Part shown: positions 26,547 through 34,512 of the stretch, in pieces
Numbering within the stretch: position 1 is the stretch's first letter
How the letters are laid out: each line of letters begins with the position of its first letter
NCBI RefSeq assembly: GCF_017168255.1
Contig: NZ_JABFAP010000001.1
Coordinates: forward strand, 128,881-192,880
Length of the DNA stretch: 64,000 nt
Direction of reading: 5' to 3'
Origin: Agrococcus sp. KRD186
GTDB lineage: Bacteria > Actinomycetota > Actinomycetes > Actinomycetales > Microbacteriaceae
Translations under genes and position numbers: made by a program
Notes under the pieces: generated by a model
Seen by the model: the letters and a program-made list of their open reading frames with translations, nothing else
What the model was told of the DNA's origin: nothing
Databases searched by the model: none

Positions 26547-28118
26547 GTGATGACGATGCAGCTCACCGACGACGCGAAGGCCACCGCCCAGGCCTGGATC
26601 GACGAGCACCTGGAGCAGCTCACCGAGTGGCACACGCACATCTGGGAGCTCGCCGAGCCCGCCTGGCGCGAGTACCGCTCGCAGCGCTGGTACGTCGAGC
26701 GGCTGCGCGAGGAGGGCTTCGAGGTCGAGGACGGCTCGGCCGGCATGCCCACCGCCTTCAGCGCCCGCTGGTCGAACGGCGACGGCCCCACGCTGCTGAC
26801 CTACGCCGAGTACGACGCGGTGCCCGGCAACAGCCAGGCAGCGACCACGAGCGAGACGCCGCGCGAGGGGCTCAGCCGCTTCGCGCCCGGCCACACCGAC
26901 CCACACTCGGTGCTCGGCATCTCGACGCTCGCGGGCGTGCTCGCGACCAAGCACGCGATGACCGAGCACGGCATCGCCGGCAGCCTGCACTACACCGGCG
27001 AGCCGGCCGAGAAGATGCACGGCTCGAAGGTTGTGCACGGGCTGCGCGGCTACTACGACGACGCCGATGCGATCGTCTCGTTCCACCCCTTCTACATGCT
27101 GCCGCTGTGCAACACGGCCCGCTGGGACACGCAGTGCGGCGCCTACTACTCGAAGGTGTACTCGTTCATCTGCGACCACCCCGAGACGTGGCAGGTCTCG
27201 AGCGCCGACCCGAACTCGCCCATCCCCGCGTCGCACTCGGCCGCCCGCGCACCGGGCGCGAACGTCTCGCTGATGCAGATGTACACCGCTTCGCGCACGA
27301 TGCTCGACTCGATGCTGCCGGCCACCGGCGGCTGGAGCTTCTCGGACGCGATCCTCACCGACGGGCAGGCGACAGCCGACAACCTGCCGCAGCGCGTCGC
27401 GCGCATCCAGTTCTCGTGGCGCACGCCTGACATCGAGATGGCCGAGCACGTGCTCGCGGTGCTCGACCGCAACGCGCAGGCCGCGTCGATGATGGGTCAC
27501 TGCGAGCTCGAGGAGCGGTGGGTGGCGCGCAGCCGCCCGGGCCGCACGAACCACGTGATGGCCGAGACGCTCTACGGCAACCTCGAGCAGGTGGGGGCGC
27601 CGACCTACGGCGACGAGGCGATCGATGTCGCGCAGGAGATCCAGCGCTCGCTCGGCCTCGAGCCGGCCGAGAAGCCGTTCCTGGCAGAGACCGAGCAGCT
27701 CATCACGCCGCAGGAGGCCGAGCGCGGCCTGCGCGAGCACATGCCCGCCTGGCAGCGCAACTGGACCAGCGACGACTACGTCGAGATGAGTCACTACGCG
27801 CCGCTCGTGCGCTTCTACGTCTCCCGCCCGGCGCTGCAGCCGGTCGAGGGGCAGGGGCCGTACCCGGCGTGGGTGATGAACGCCCTCGGCGGCATCCCCG
27901 CCACCATCGCACCGACGATCCTCACCGCCGGCAAGACCGTCGCCGGCACCTTCCTCGACCTGTTGACGAAGCCCGAGGTGCTCGCGGCGGCGAAGGCGGA
28001 GTTCGACGAGCGCGTCGCGGCCGAGCCGATGCCGGCGCTGCTGCCGGCCGACTTCGAAGCGCCGATCGAGCTGCCCTGGCCCGACTACGCGGGCGCCGAC
28101 GACGCTCGCCGCTGGTAG
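26547..28118 (+). CDS. M20-family amidohydrolase (AbgB-like)
   Basis: A 523-residue zinc-type hydrolase of the M20 family in the aminobenzoyl-glutamate hydrolase-like branch. Recognisable are TYAEYDAVPG, the metal-site region APGHTDPHS (His116, Asp118, His120), the GEPAEKMHGSK block with the catalytic Glu, and a later SFHPF. In common M20D enzymes the metal site reads GHACGHD; here Asp118 stands where the Cys is, and the spacing marks a separate subgroup. It probably hydrolyses an amide bond of an N-acylated amino acid-like substrate. It closes the operon; no clear terminator hairpin follows within 20 bp. Confidence 0.82.
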   Translation: MMTMQLTDDAKATAQAWIDEHLEQLTEWHTHIWELAEPAWREYRSQRWYVERLREEGFEVEDGSAGMPTAFSARWSNGDGPTLLTYAEYDAVPGNSQAATTSETPREGLSRFAPGHTDPHSVLGISTLAGVLATKHAMTEHGIAGSLHYTGEPAEKMHGSKVVHGLRGYYDDADAIVSFHPFYMLPLCNTARWDTQCGAYYSKVYSFICDHPETWQVSSADPNSPIPASHSAARAPGANVSLMQMYTASRTMLDSMLPATGGWSFSDAILTDGQATADNLPQRVARIQFSWRTPDIEMAEHVLAVLDRNAQAASMMGHCELEERWVARSRPGRTNHVMAETLYGNLEQVGAPTYGDEAIDVAQEIQRSLGLEPAEKPFLAETEQLITPQEAERGLREHMPAWQRNWTSDDYVEMSHYAPLVRFYVSRPALQPVEGQGPYPAWVMNALGGIPATIAPTILTAGKTVAGTFLDLLTKPEVLAAAKAEFDERVAAEPMPALLPADFEAPIELPWPDYAGADDARRW

Positions 28119-28350
28119 CGGCCGCCACGCGCCGGCACAACGCAAGCTCGCGCGGCACGACCCGCGGGCCAGGCGGGGAGTAGCCTCGTCAGCCGCTCGT
28201 TCAGCCCTGAGGGCTTGCGTTGTGCACGGCCGGGGAGGCGAAGGGGCGTTCGCCGCAGCGGATGCTCCTCAGGCAACCTGAGAGCGACGCCTCCGGCCCT
28301 ATTCTGTGACCGCGCCGGGCGAGTGATCTCGGAGGTAGATTTCCACGAGG
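28119..28350. other. Intergenic stretch with a long-range inverted repeat
   Basis: No gene is supported. The segments GCACAACGCAAGC (28135-28147) and GCTTGCGTTGTGC (28213-28225) are perfect inverted copies 65 bp apart; with a 1-base bulge the pairing extends to 28131 and 28230. GC content falls from about here to 28,870, unlike the flanking genes, which suggests acquired DNA. Confidence 0.6.
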
Positions 28351-28506
28351 TCACTGGTCCAAGTCGCTACGCCCGCGGCGACCGATCCGCTGCAACGCCT
28401 TTGCCTGCATCGGCTCGGTGACCTCGTCTGGTATCTCCTCCACGAGGATGCGAGCCGCGTCTATCCCCAGCGACAGTTCGGCTGGTCCGATTCCGCGTTT
28501 GGCCAT
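28351..28506 (-). CDS. Possible 51-residue protein or C-terminal remnant after the Phd gene
   Basis: An open frame MAKRGIGPAELSLGIDAA... of 51 codons ends at a TGA at 28351-28353. It is in the same frame as the antitoxin gene upstream, separated from it by one TGA at 28543-28545 and 12 further sense codons. So it might be a separate small protein, or the tail of a formerly longer antitoxin cut by a stop mutation. It is not toxin-like: no PIN or RelE features are visible. No clear ribosome site precedes the ATG. Low confidence. Confidence 0.3.
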   Translation of the reverse strand: MAKRGIGPAELSLGIDAARILVEEIPDEVTEPMQAKALQRIGRRGRSDLDQ

Positions 28507-28542
28507 GATGGCGGGCAGGTTCGAGAACGATCCGCCGCGAGG

Positions 28543-28824
28543 TCACGACGCCGCGGCGGCTTCCCGTTGTGCCTGCCGGCGCGCCTTCCGTGCCGCGTCG
28601 AACTCGGCTACGACCTCATCCTCGTCGATGCCGTGCTCGGCCATCAGTGCATGGAGCTTCTCCGTCGCCGATTGGTACGCCGCAATCGCCTCCGCACGGT
28701 CGCCATGGGTCGGGATGAACACGCCGACGCGACGGCCGTGGCGCGTCACGGTCACCGGTTCGTCACCGTCGATGTAGTCAGCGAGGTCCTGGCGGAACTC
28801 GCGCACGCCAACCGTCACAGCCAT
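28543..28824 (-). CDS. Phd/YefM family antitoxin, apparently orphan
   Basis: A 93-residue Phd/YefM-type antitoxin. The N-terminal DNA-binding fold is clear (VGVREFRQDLADYIDGDEPVTVTRHGRRVGVFIP); the C-terminal half is an acidic then Arg/Ala-rich helix that would neutralise a toxin. A ribosome site GGAGGGAG precedes the ATG. No toxin gene follows: downstream there is only a 51-codon frame. It could be a solitary antitoxin or the remnant of a broken module. An inverted repeat at 28842-28864 just upstream is a likely autoregulatory operator. Confidence 0.82.
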   Translation of the reverse strand: MAVTVGVREFRQDLADYIDGDEPVTVTRHGRRVGVFIPTHGDRAEAIAAYQSATEKLHALMAEHGIDEDEVVAEFDAARKARRQAQREAAAAS

Positions 28825-28841
28825 CAGACTGACTCCCTCCG

Positions 28842-28864
28842 TTGTGTAACCCTTGCGTACACAA
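28842..28864 (-). promoter_or_regulatory. Inverted repeat upstream of the Phd antitoxin (likely operator)
   Basis: TTGTGTA (28842-28848) and TACACAA (28858-28864) are perfect inverted 7-mers, 9 bp apart, starting 18 bp upstream of the antitoxin ATG. Phd/YefM proteins repress their own promoters through such short palindromes, so this is the probable site. Confidence 0.5.
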
Positions 28865-28888
28865 TATCGTCATGCGGGCACGGTGTCG

Positions 28889-28928
28889 CGCGTGAGGGGC
28901 ACCCGCCGCAGCGGATGCCCCTCACGCG
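28889..28928 (-). terminator. Terminator hairpin downstream of fumC
   Basis: CGCGTGAGGGGCA (28889-28901) and TGCCCCTCACGCG (28916-28928) form a perfect 13-bp stem with a 14-base loop, 14 bp after the fumC stop. There is no long T-run, as is usual in high-GC actinobacteria. Confidence 0.7.
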
Positions 28929-28941
28929 CTGATGCGGTGCG

Positions 28942-30360
28942 TTACTTCGCGACGCCCGGGTGCGTCATCGAGAGCAGGTCGAGCGCCTTGTCCATGTCGG
29001 CCTCGGTCAGCTCGCCGCGCTCCACGTAGCCGAGGTCGATGACCGCCTCGCGCACGGTGATGCCCTGCTTGACCGAGTGCTTGGCGATCTTGGCGGCCGC
29101 CTCGTAGCCGATCAGGCGGTTGAGCGGCGTCACGATCGAGGGGCTCATGCCCGCCAGCGCCGCGGCGCGCTCGACGTTGGCCTCCAGGCCCGCGACCGTC
29201 TTGTCGGCGAGCACGCGCGAGGCGTTCGAGAGCAGCCGGATCGACTCGAGCAGCGCCGTGCCCATCACCGGGATCTGCACGTTGAGCTCGAACGAGCCAG
29301 AGGCGCCAGCCCACGCGATGGTGGCGTCGTTGCCGATGATGCGCGCGCAGACCATCAGCACGGCTTCCGGCACGACGGGGTTGACCTTGCCCGGCATGAT
29401 CGACGAGCCCGGCTGCAGGTCGGGGATGTGCAGCTCGCCCAGGCCGGTGTTGGGGCCGGAGCCCATCCAGCGCAGGTCGTTGTTGATCTTCGTCAGCGAG
29501 ACGGCGATCGTGCGCAGGGCGCCGGATGCCTCCACCAGGCCGTCGCGGTTGGCCTGCGCCTCGAAGTGGTTGCGAGCCTCGGTGATCGGCAGCCCGCTGG
29601 AGGCGGCGATCTCGGCGATCACCTTCTCGGGGAAGCCGAGCGGCGTGTTGATGCCGGTGCCGACGGCGGTGCCGCCCTGCGGCACCTCCGCCACGCGGGG
29701 GAGCGCGGCCTGGATGCGCTCGATGCCGTAGCGCACCTGCGCTGCGTAGCCGCCGAACTCCTGGCCGAGCGTGACCGGCGTCGCGTCCATCAGGTGCGTG
29801 CGGCCGGGCTTGACGGCGTCGGCCCAGAGCGTCGCCTTCTCCTCGAGCGCGCCGGCCAGGTGCTCGAGCGCCGGGATCGCCTGCTCGATGAGCGCGCCGG
29901 TGACGGCGATGTGCACCGAGGTGGGGAAGACGTCGTTCGAGGACTGCGAGGCGTTCACGTGGTCGTTGGGGTGCACGGCGCCGTCACCACCAGCGGCGGC
30001 GAGGTGCTTCGTCGCGAGCGTGGCGAGCACCTCGTTCATGTTCATGTTCGACGAGGTGCCGGAGCCGGTCTGGTACGTGTCGATCGGGAACTGGTCGTGG
30101 TGGGCGCCACCGATGACCTCGTCGGCTGCCGCGACGATCGCGTCGGCGATCGGGCCGTCGACCGTGCCGAGCTCCTTGTTCGCCAGGGCGGCGGCGCGCT
30201 TGATGCGGGCGAGCGCCACGATCTGGGCGGGCTCCAGTCCAGAGCCCGAGATCGGGAAGTTCTCGACCGCGCGCTGCGTCTGGGCGGCGTAGAGCGCGTC
30301 CTTGGGCACGCGCACCTCGCCCATCGTGTCGTGCTCGATCCGGTAGTCGACGTCGTTCAC
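28942..30360 (-). CDS. fumC: Class II fumarate hydratase
   Basis: Iron-independent fumarase of 472 residues that hydrates fumarate to L-malate in the TCA cycle; a cytosolic homotetramer in this family. The fumarase/aspartase superfamily signature [12 protein letters not shown] is at about residues 317-328, with the [14 protein letters not shown] and [17 protein letters not shown] regions carrying active-site residues. Aspartase is excluded by the overall FumC-like N-terminus ([20 protein letters not shown]). It starts with GTG. It is the last gene of the xseA-xseB-DUF4245-fumC block, 33 bp after the DUF4245 stop. Confidence 0.95.
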   Translation of the reverse strand: MNDVDYRIEHDTMGEVRVPKDALYAAQTQRAVENFPISGSGLEPAQIVALARIKRAAALANKELGTVDGPIADAIVAAADEVIGGAHHDQFPIDTYQTGSGTSSNMNMNEVLATLATKHLAAAGGDGAVHPNDHVNASQSSNDVFPTSVHIAVTGALIEQAIPALEHLAGALEEKATLWADAVKPGRTHLMDATPVTLGQEFGGYAAQVRYGIERIQAALPRVAEVPQGGTAVGTGINTPLGFPEKVIAEIAASSGLPITEARNHFEAQANRDGLVEASGALRTIAVSLTKINNDLRWMGSGPNTGLGELHIPDLQPGSSIMPGKVNPVVPEAVLMVCARIIGNDATIAWAGASGSFELNVQIPVMGTALLESIRLLSNASRVLADKTVAGLEANVERAAALAGMSPSIVTPLNRLIGYEAAAKIAKHSVKQGITVREAVIDLGYVERGELTEADMDKALDLLSMTHPGVAK

Positions 30361-30393
30361 TGCACTGTGCCTCTCGTTGTGGGGTGTCGGTGT

Positions 30394-31029
30394 CTACTCG
30401 CCGGCCGTGAGCTGTGCGCTCACGGCTTCGGCGAAGAGCTGCAGCTCCGTGTCGTCGGCGGTGCCGCCGATGACCACGGTGGATGCGTCGTGCTCGGTCG
30501 TGAGCACGTACGCCAGGTTGCCGGGGTCCTCCGTCGCACGCTGGTCGTACTCGATCCAGGTGAGCCCCGCGATGGTCCGCTCGCCGGTGGGCGTCGCGCC
30601 GTCGATGGCGGTGACGAGCCAGGTCGGGTTCGCATCGATCGCCTGCTGCACGAACGCGTACTGCTCGGCGGGCGTGATGTAGCCGACGTGCCAGGTGACG
30701 ATCTCGTCGGCGCCGGTGCGGATTTCGGCCGCGTTCGAACCCCAGCCCGCCGGCAGCTCCGGCACGACGAGCGGCTCCTGCGAGACGATCTGCGAGGACT
30801 CGGCCGCGGCGGCGACGTCGATCGGCTCGCGCTCGGGCATCGGCGGCCGCACCACCACGAGCACCATCACCACCACGACGCCGAGGCACACCACGATCGC
30901 GGCGAGCAGGTTGGTGAAGGTGCGGTTCTCACGGTGCCGTCGCGACGACGCGGCCTTCCGGGCGGCAGCCTCGTCGGGGGTCTCCGGCCGGCCAAGCTCG
31001 GCGACGACGCGGGGGTTCTTGCCGCTCAT
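30394..31029 (-). CDS. DUF4245 family membrane-anchored protein
   Basis: A 211-residue actinobacterial protein with a charged cytoplasmic N-terminus (about 40 residues), one transmembrane helix (about 41-62, [20 protein letters not shown]) and an extracytoplasmic domain matching DUF4245 ([12 protein letters not shown] and [10 protein letters not shown]). The function is unknown. It sits between xseB and fumC, the place it also occupies in other actinobacteria, and its ATG overlaps the xseB stop by 4 bp. The conserved neighbourhood suggests a housekeeping envelope role. Confidence 0.85.
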   Translation of the reverse strand: MSGKNPRVVAELGRPETPDEAAARKAASSRRHRENRTFTNLLAAIVVCLGVVVVMVLVVVRPPMPEREPIDVAAAAESSQIVSQEPLVVPELPAGWGSNAAEIRTGADEIVTWHVGYITPAEQYAFVQQAIDANPTWLVTAIDGATPTGERTIAGLTWIEYDQRATEDPGNLAYVLTTEHDASTVVIGGTADDTELQLFAEAVSAQLTAGE

Positions 31030-31289
31030 GCCCGATCGGAGCCTTCAGCGGTCTCCGACGCGCTCGAGGCCGATGCGCGTGCGGCGTCCAGGCGCGCCTT
31101 GGCGCCCTGCAGCCACTCCTCGCAGCGATCGGCGAGGGCGTTGCCGCGCTCCCAGAGCGCGAGCGAATCCTCCAGCGTCGCGCCGCCCGACTCGAGCGCC
31201 GTCACCACGCGCACCAGCTCGTCGCGAGCCTGCTCGTACGAGAGCTCTGGCACGTCGCTGTTCACGGGGCTGTCGGCTGCGTCGGTCAC
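31026..31289 (-). CDS. xseB: Exodeoxyribonuclease VII small subunit
   Basis: An 87-residue XseB, which binds in several copies to XseA to form the ATP-independent, metal-independent single-strand exonuclease VII. The conserved core [20 protein letters not shown] with [18 protein letters not shown] is clear. Usually it follows xseA directly; here a vapBC module of about 630 bp lies between them. The stop overlaps the DUF4245 start. The C-terminal 15 residues are Ser/Ala/Glu-rich. Confidence 0.92.
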   Translation of the reverse strand: MTDAADSPVNSDVPELSYEQARDELVRVVTALESGGATLEDSLALWERGNALADRCEEWLQGAKARLDAARASASSASETAEGSDRA

Positions 31290-31373
31290 GTCTCCAGCCT
31301 ACCGCGAGGGCCAGCATGGCCGCCTGTCGCAGTGCACTGCGTTGCAGGAGCCGTCCGTCACAGCGTGCGCGAT

Positions 31374-31766
31374 TCACACCACGATGACTTCGCAGCGAAT
31401 CCCGGGTGCGTTCGCGAGCCGCCGGTCTGCCGTCACGAGCGGCACGTCGAGCAGTTCTGCCAGCGCGATGTAGCTCGCCTCGTAGGGCGTGACCGTGTGC
31501 CGGAGCTCCCAGACGCGGGTGGCAGTCGGCCGCCAATCGACGATGTCCATCGGCACCTCGAGCATCGCCTCGAACAGCGCCCGCGACTCACGCGCATCGA
31601 GCGTCCCGCGCAGTTCGCCCTTGCGGAAGGCGCTCGCGGTCTCGGGGAAGATCAGCGCCGGAGCCGTGAAGCGGAGACCCTGCAGTCGCGCGCCGACACC
31701 GCTCTGGTCTTGCAGCAGGTCGATCAGGGCGGCGGCGTCGAGGACGACGCGTTCCCTAGCTGGCAT
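31374..31766 (-). CDS. vapC: VapC-type PIN-domain toxin
   Basis: A 130-residue PIN ribonuclease toxin. The expected acidic residues are present: Asp10 in VVLDAAALIDLL, a Glu in FPETASAFRKGEL, and the Asp pair around LVTADRRLA, with TPYEASYIALAELL between. The ATG at 31766 overlaps the antitoxin gene by 11 bp. VapC toxins cleave specific RNAs when the antitoxin is lost; the target is unknown. The module sits between xseA and xseB. Confidence 0.88.
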   Translation of the reverse strand: MPARERVVLDAAALIDLLQDQSGVGARLQGLRFTAPALIFPETASAFRKGELRGTLDARESRALFEAMLEVPMDIVDWRPTATRVWELRHTVTPYEASYIALAELLDVPLVTADRRLANAPGIRCEVIVV

Positions 31767-32001
31767 CGCGATCGGCTCGGATATCCGCAACCACCGTCTC
31801 GCGCTCGGGGAAGCGCACGCCCTCCGCATGCAACCGCTGGCTGATGGCAACCAGGGTCTCCCAGGAGTCCTGCTCGTGTGCGGCCTCGCTCAGCCTCTCG
31901 AGCGCATACTGCTGGAGCGACATCCCCTTCGCGCGCGCCTTCTCGAGCAGCGCCTTGTGCACGTCATCAGGAACGGCGCGGATCGTCACGTTGACAGGCA
32001 T
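31756..32001 (-). CDS. vapB: FitA/VapB-like ribbon-helix-helix antitoxin
   Basis: An 81-residue antitoxin with an N-terminal RHH DNA-binding unit (VNVTIRAVPDDVHKALLEKARAKGMSLQ in two pieces around residues 3-30) and a C-terminal toxin-binding tail. The start is the ATG at 32001; a longer frame to 32049 lacks conserved sequence. It would neutralise the overlapping VapC and repress its promoter in the 110 bp after xseA. Confidence 0.85.
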   Translation of the reverse strand: MPVNVTIRAVPDDVHKALLEKARAKGMSLQQYALERLSEAAHEQDSWETLVAISQRLHAEGVRFPERETVVADIRADRDAS

Positions 32002-32112
32002 GGCGCGATGACCCCACCGATGCCTGCGAAATGCATGCAGGACGTTCATGCCACCATCACAGCACGGCCCGCAGGTCGCCGTGCTCGACCAGCGTCCGCC
32101 TGTGGACAGGAT

Positions 32113-33336
32113 TCAGGGTTGCGGATGCGCGGCGCGCACCTCAGCATCCAGGGTTCCGGCTGCGAGGGTGACGAGCAGGGCGTCGCCTGCGGCCAGTGCC
32201 GCGGCGTCGCGGGCGACCGAGCCGGCTGCGGTCTGCACGACGGCGTAGCCGCGGTCGAGGGTCGCCTGCGGGCTCAGCGCCCGCAGCGTCTGCCGCAGGT
32301 GGTCGAGGCGCTGCCCGCCCAGGTCGACGACGCGGCCGGTGAGCTCGTCGGCCCGAGCGGTCAGGCGCGCGAGGTCGTCGCCGAGCGACTCGATGATCGT
32401 CTCCGGGCGCGCGAGCGAGGGGCGCGTGCGGAAGGCCTCGAGCCGCTCCGCCTCCCGTGCCACGTGTTGCGTCACCCGAGCGCGCAGCTGCGCGCGTGCC
32501 TGCGCGATGCTGTTGAGCTCCTCCGCGACATCCGGCACCACGCGCTTGGCCGCATCCGTCGGCGTCGACGCGCGCAGGTCGGCGACCTCGTCGAGCAGCG
32601 GGCGGTCGTTCTCGTGGCCGATCGCCGAGATGATCGGCGTGGTCACGGCGGCGACCGCGCGCAGCAGCCGCTCGTCGCTGAAGCCCAGCAGGTTCTGGAA
32701 GTCGCCCCCGCCGCGGGCGATCACGATCACGTCGACCTCCGGGTCGGCCTCCAGCCGGGCGAGCGCGGCGAGCACGGTCGGCACCGTCTGGTCGCCCTGC
32801 ACCGCGGCGTGCTCGACGCGGAACTCGACGCCCGGCCAGCGCAGCTGCGCGTTGCGCAGCACATCCTTCTCGGCATCGGAGTCGCGCCCGGTGATGAGCC
32901 CGATGCGGTTCGGCAGGAAGGGGATCGGGCGCTTGCGGTCGGCGTCGAACAGCCCCTCCTCGGCGAGCGAGCGGCGCAGCGCCTCGAGCCGGGCGAGCAG
33001 GTCGCCGAGCCCGACGTGGCGCATCTGCTGCGTCACCATCGAGAGCGTGCCGGCGCGCGGCCAGTAGTCGGGCTTCACGAGCATCACCGCGCGGTCGCCC
33101 TGCTTGAAGTCGCCCTCGATGCGGGTCAGCGTCGAGCTCCAGACGTTGAACGACACCGTCGCGTCGGCCGTGACGTCCTTGAGCTTGCCGAAGACGTTGC
33201 CGCGCGAGGCAGACCACTGCGTGATCTCGCCCTCCACCCAGAGGTGCCCGAGCCTGCCGATGTAGCCCTTCAGCTCGGCGCCGAGGCGCTCGACGCTCCA
33301 CGGCTCGTCGGGGGTACCGGTGATGCGCTCGGCCAT
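32113..33336 (-). CDS. xseA: Exodeoxyribonuclease VII large subunit
   Basis: Catalytic subunit (407 residues) of exonuclease VII, which degrades single-stranded DNA in both directions during repair. The N-terminal OB-fold (about 10-110; LWVEGEITQWSASRGNVFGKLKD) is followed by the nuclease domain with GLITGRDSDAEKDVL, the VIVIARGGGDFQNLLGF motif and SAIGHENDRPLLDEVAD, then a coiled-coil region and a C-terminal segment with LDRGYAVV. ATG 33336 is divergent from ispH with a 105-bp shared promoter region. Confidence 0.95.
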   Translation of the reverse strand: MAERITGTPDEPWSVERLGAELKGYIGRLGHLWVEGEITQWSASRGNVFGKLKDVTADATVSFNVWSSTLTRIEGDFKQGDRAVMLVKPDYWPRAGTLSMVTQQMRHVGLGDLLARLEALRRSLAEEGLFDADRKRPIPFLPNRIGLITGRDSDAEKDVLRNAQLRWPGVEFRVEHAAVQGDQTVPTVLAALARLEADPEVDVIVIARGGGDFQNLLGFSDERLLRAVAAVTTPIISAIGHENDRPLLDEVADLRASTPTDAAKRVVPDVAEELNSIAQARAQLRARVTQHVAREAERLEAFRTRPSLARPETIIESLGDDLARLTARADELTGRVVDLGGQRLDHLRQTLRALSPQATLDRGYAVVQTAAGSVARDAAALAAGDALLVTLAAGTLDAEVRAAHPQP

Positions 33337-33429
33337 CGTGCTCCTCGGTGTCTGCCTCGCCGTGCGGCGCTGTTTGCCCACGGATGTTCGCCAGTGGCGA
33401 CCACCGGGGTCGTCGTGCGCCTCCAACGG

Positions 33430-33435
33430 TAGACT
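33430..33435 (+). promoter_or_regulatory. Probable -10 element giving a leaderless ispH mRNA
   Basis: TAGACT at 33430-33435 lies 6 bp before the GTG start at 33442, which would put the transcript start at or next to the first codon. No Shine-Dalgarno sequence is visible before the GTG. Leaderless transcripts are common in actinobacteria. Confidence 0.45.
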
Positions 33436-33441
33436 GGGCGG

Positions 33442-34470
33442 GTGACGATCACGAACGGACGAGTGCCCCTGGACGATCCCCGTCCCGCGCTTCGCCGGGG
33501 TCGCCTGCAGGATCGCCCGGTCGCGGGCGGCAAGCGCATCCTGCTCGCTTCGCCGCGCGGCTACTGCGCCGGCGTCGACCGAGCGGTGCTGGCGGTCGAG
33601 AAGGCGCTCGGGCAGTACGAGGGCCCGATCTACGTGCGCAAGGAGATCGTGCACAACAAGCACGTCGTCTCGCAGCTGACCGAGCAGGGCGCCATCTTCG
33701 TCAACGAGGTCGACGAGATCCCAGAGGGCGAACGCGTCATCTTCAGCGCCCACGGTGTCAGCCCCGCCGTCGTGCAGGCCGCCGCCGACCGCGGCCTCGA
33801 CGCCATCGACGCCACCTGCCCGCTCGTGACGAAGGTGCACCGCGAGGCCATGCGCTTCTCGCGCGACGACTACGAGATCCTGCTGGTCGGCCACGAGGGC
33901 CACGAGGAGGTCGAGGGCACCGCAGGCCACGCGCCCGACCGCGTCACGATCGTGAACAACCCCGACGAGGCCGACACGGTGCAGGTCAAGAACCCCGACC
34001 GGCTGGTGTGGCTGAGCCAGACCACGCTCTCGGTCGACGAGACCATGGAGACGGTGCGGCGCCTGCGCACGCGCTTCCCGAACCTGCAGGATCCGCCCAG
34101 CGACGACATCTGCTATGCCACCCAGAACCGCCAGGTGGCCATCAAGAAGGTCGCGGCGGATGCCGATGTCGTGATCGTCGTCGGCAGCGCGAACTCGTCG
34201 AACTCCGTGCGGCTGGTCGAGGTGGCGCTGGAGTACGGCGCGAAGGCCGCCTACCGGGTCGACTACTCGAGCGAGATCCAGCAGGAGTGGCTCGAGGGCG
34301 CCCGCACGGTCGGCGTCTCGAGCGGCGCGAGCGTGCCCGAGGGCCTCGTGCGCGAGGTGCTGCAGGAGCTCGAGGATGCCGGCTACGCCGACGTCGCCGA
34401 GGTGCGCACCGCCGAGGAGGACCTCATCTTCTCTCTGCCCAAGGAACTGCGCCCCAGCCGCAATCGCTGA
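33442..34470 (+). CDS. ispH: 4-Hydroxy-3-methylbut-2-enyl diphosphate reductase
   Basis: The [4Fe-4S] enzyme (342 residues) of the last MEP-pathway step, producing IPP and DMAPP from HMBPP. The three cluster cysteines are Cys42 (RGYCAGVDR), Cys126 ([10 protein letters not shown]) and Cys224 (ICYATQNRQ); HEGHEEVEG and [11 protein letters not shown] are further conserved blocks. A 30-residue N-terminal extension precedes the fold. The order xseB-xseA-ispH is conserved with M. tuberculosis (Rv1107c, Rv1108c, lytB2). It supplies substrate for the prenyl transferase at 2.1-2.9 kb. Confidence 0.96.
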   Translation: MTITNGRVPLDDPRPALRRGRLQDRPVAGGKRILLASPRGYCAGVDRAVLAVEKALGQYEGPIYVRKEIVHNKHVVSQLTEQGAIFVNEVDEIPEGERVIFSAHGVSPAVVQAAADRGLDAIDATCPLVTKVHREAMRFSRDDYEILLVGHEGHEEVEGTAGHAPDRVTIVNNPDEADTVQVKNPDRLVWLSQTTLSVDETMETVRRLRTRFPNLQDPPSDDICYATQNRQVAIKKVAADADVVIVVGSANSSNSVRLVEVALEYGAKAAYRVDYSSEIQQEWLEGARTVGVSSGASVPEGLVREVLQELEDAGYADVAEVRTAEEDLIFSLPKELRPSRNR

Positions 34471-34512
34471 GCGCGCCTGCGGCTCGACCGCCACCGGCTC
34501 TCCACGGGTGGC

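Noticed and set aside
28119-28350. tRNA gene or att site in the low-GC gap
   Set aside because: No cloverleaf-like sequence or T-loop consensus was found by reading both strands, and there is no integrase.
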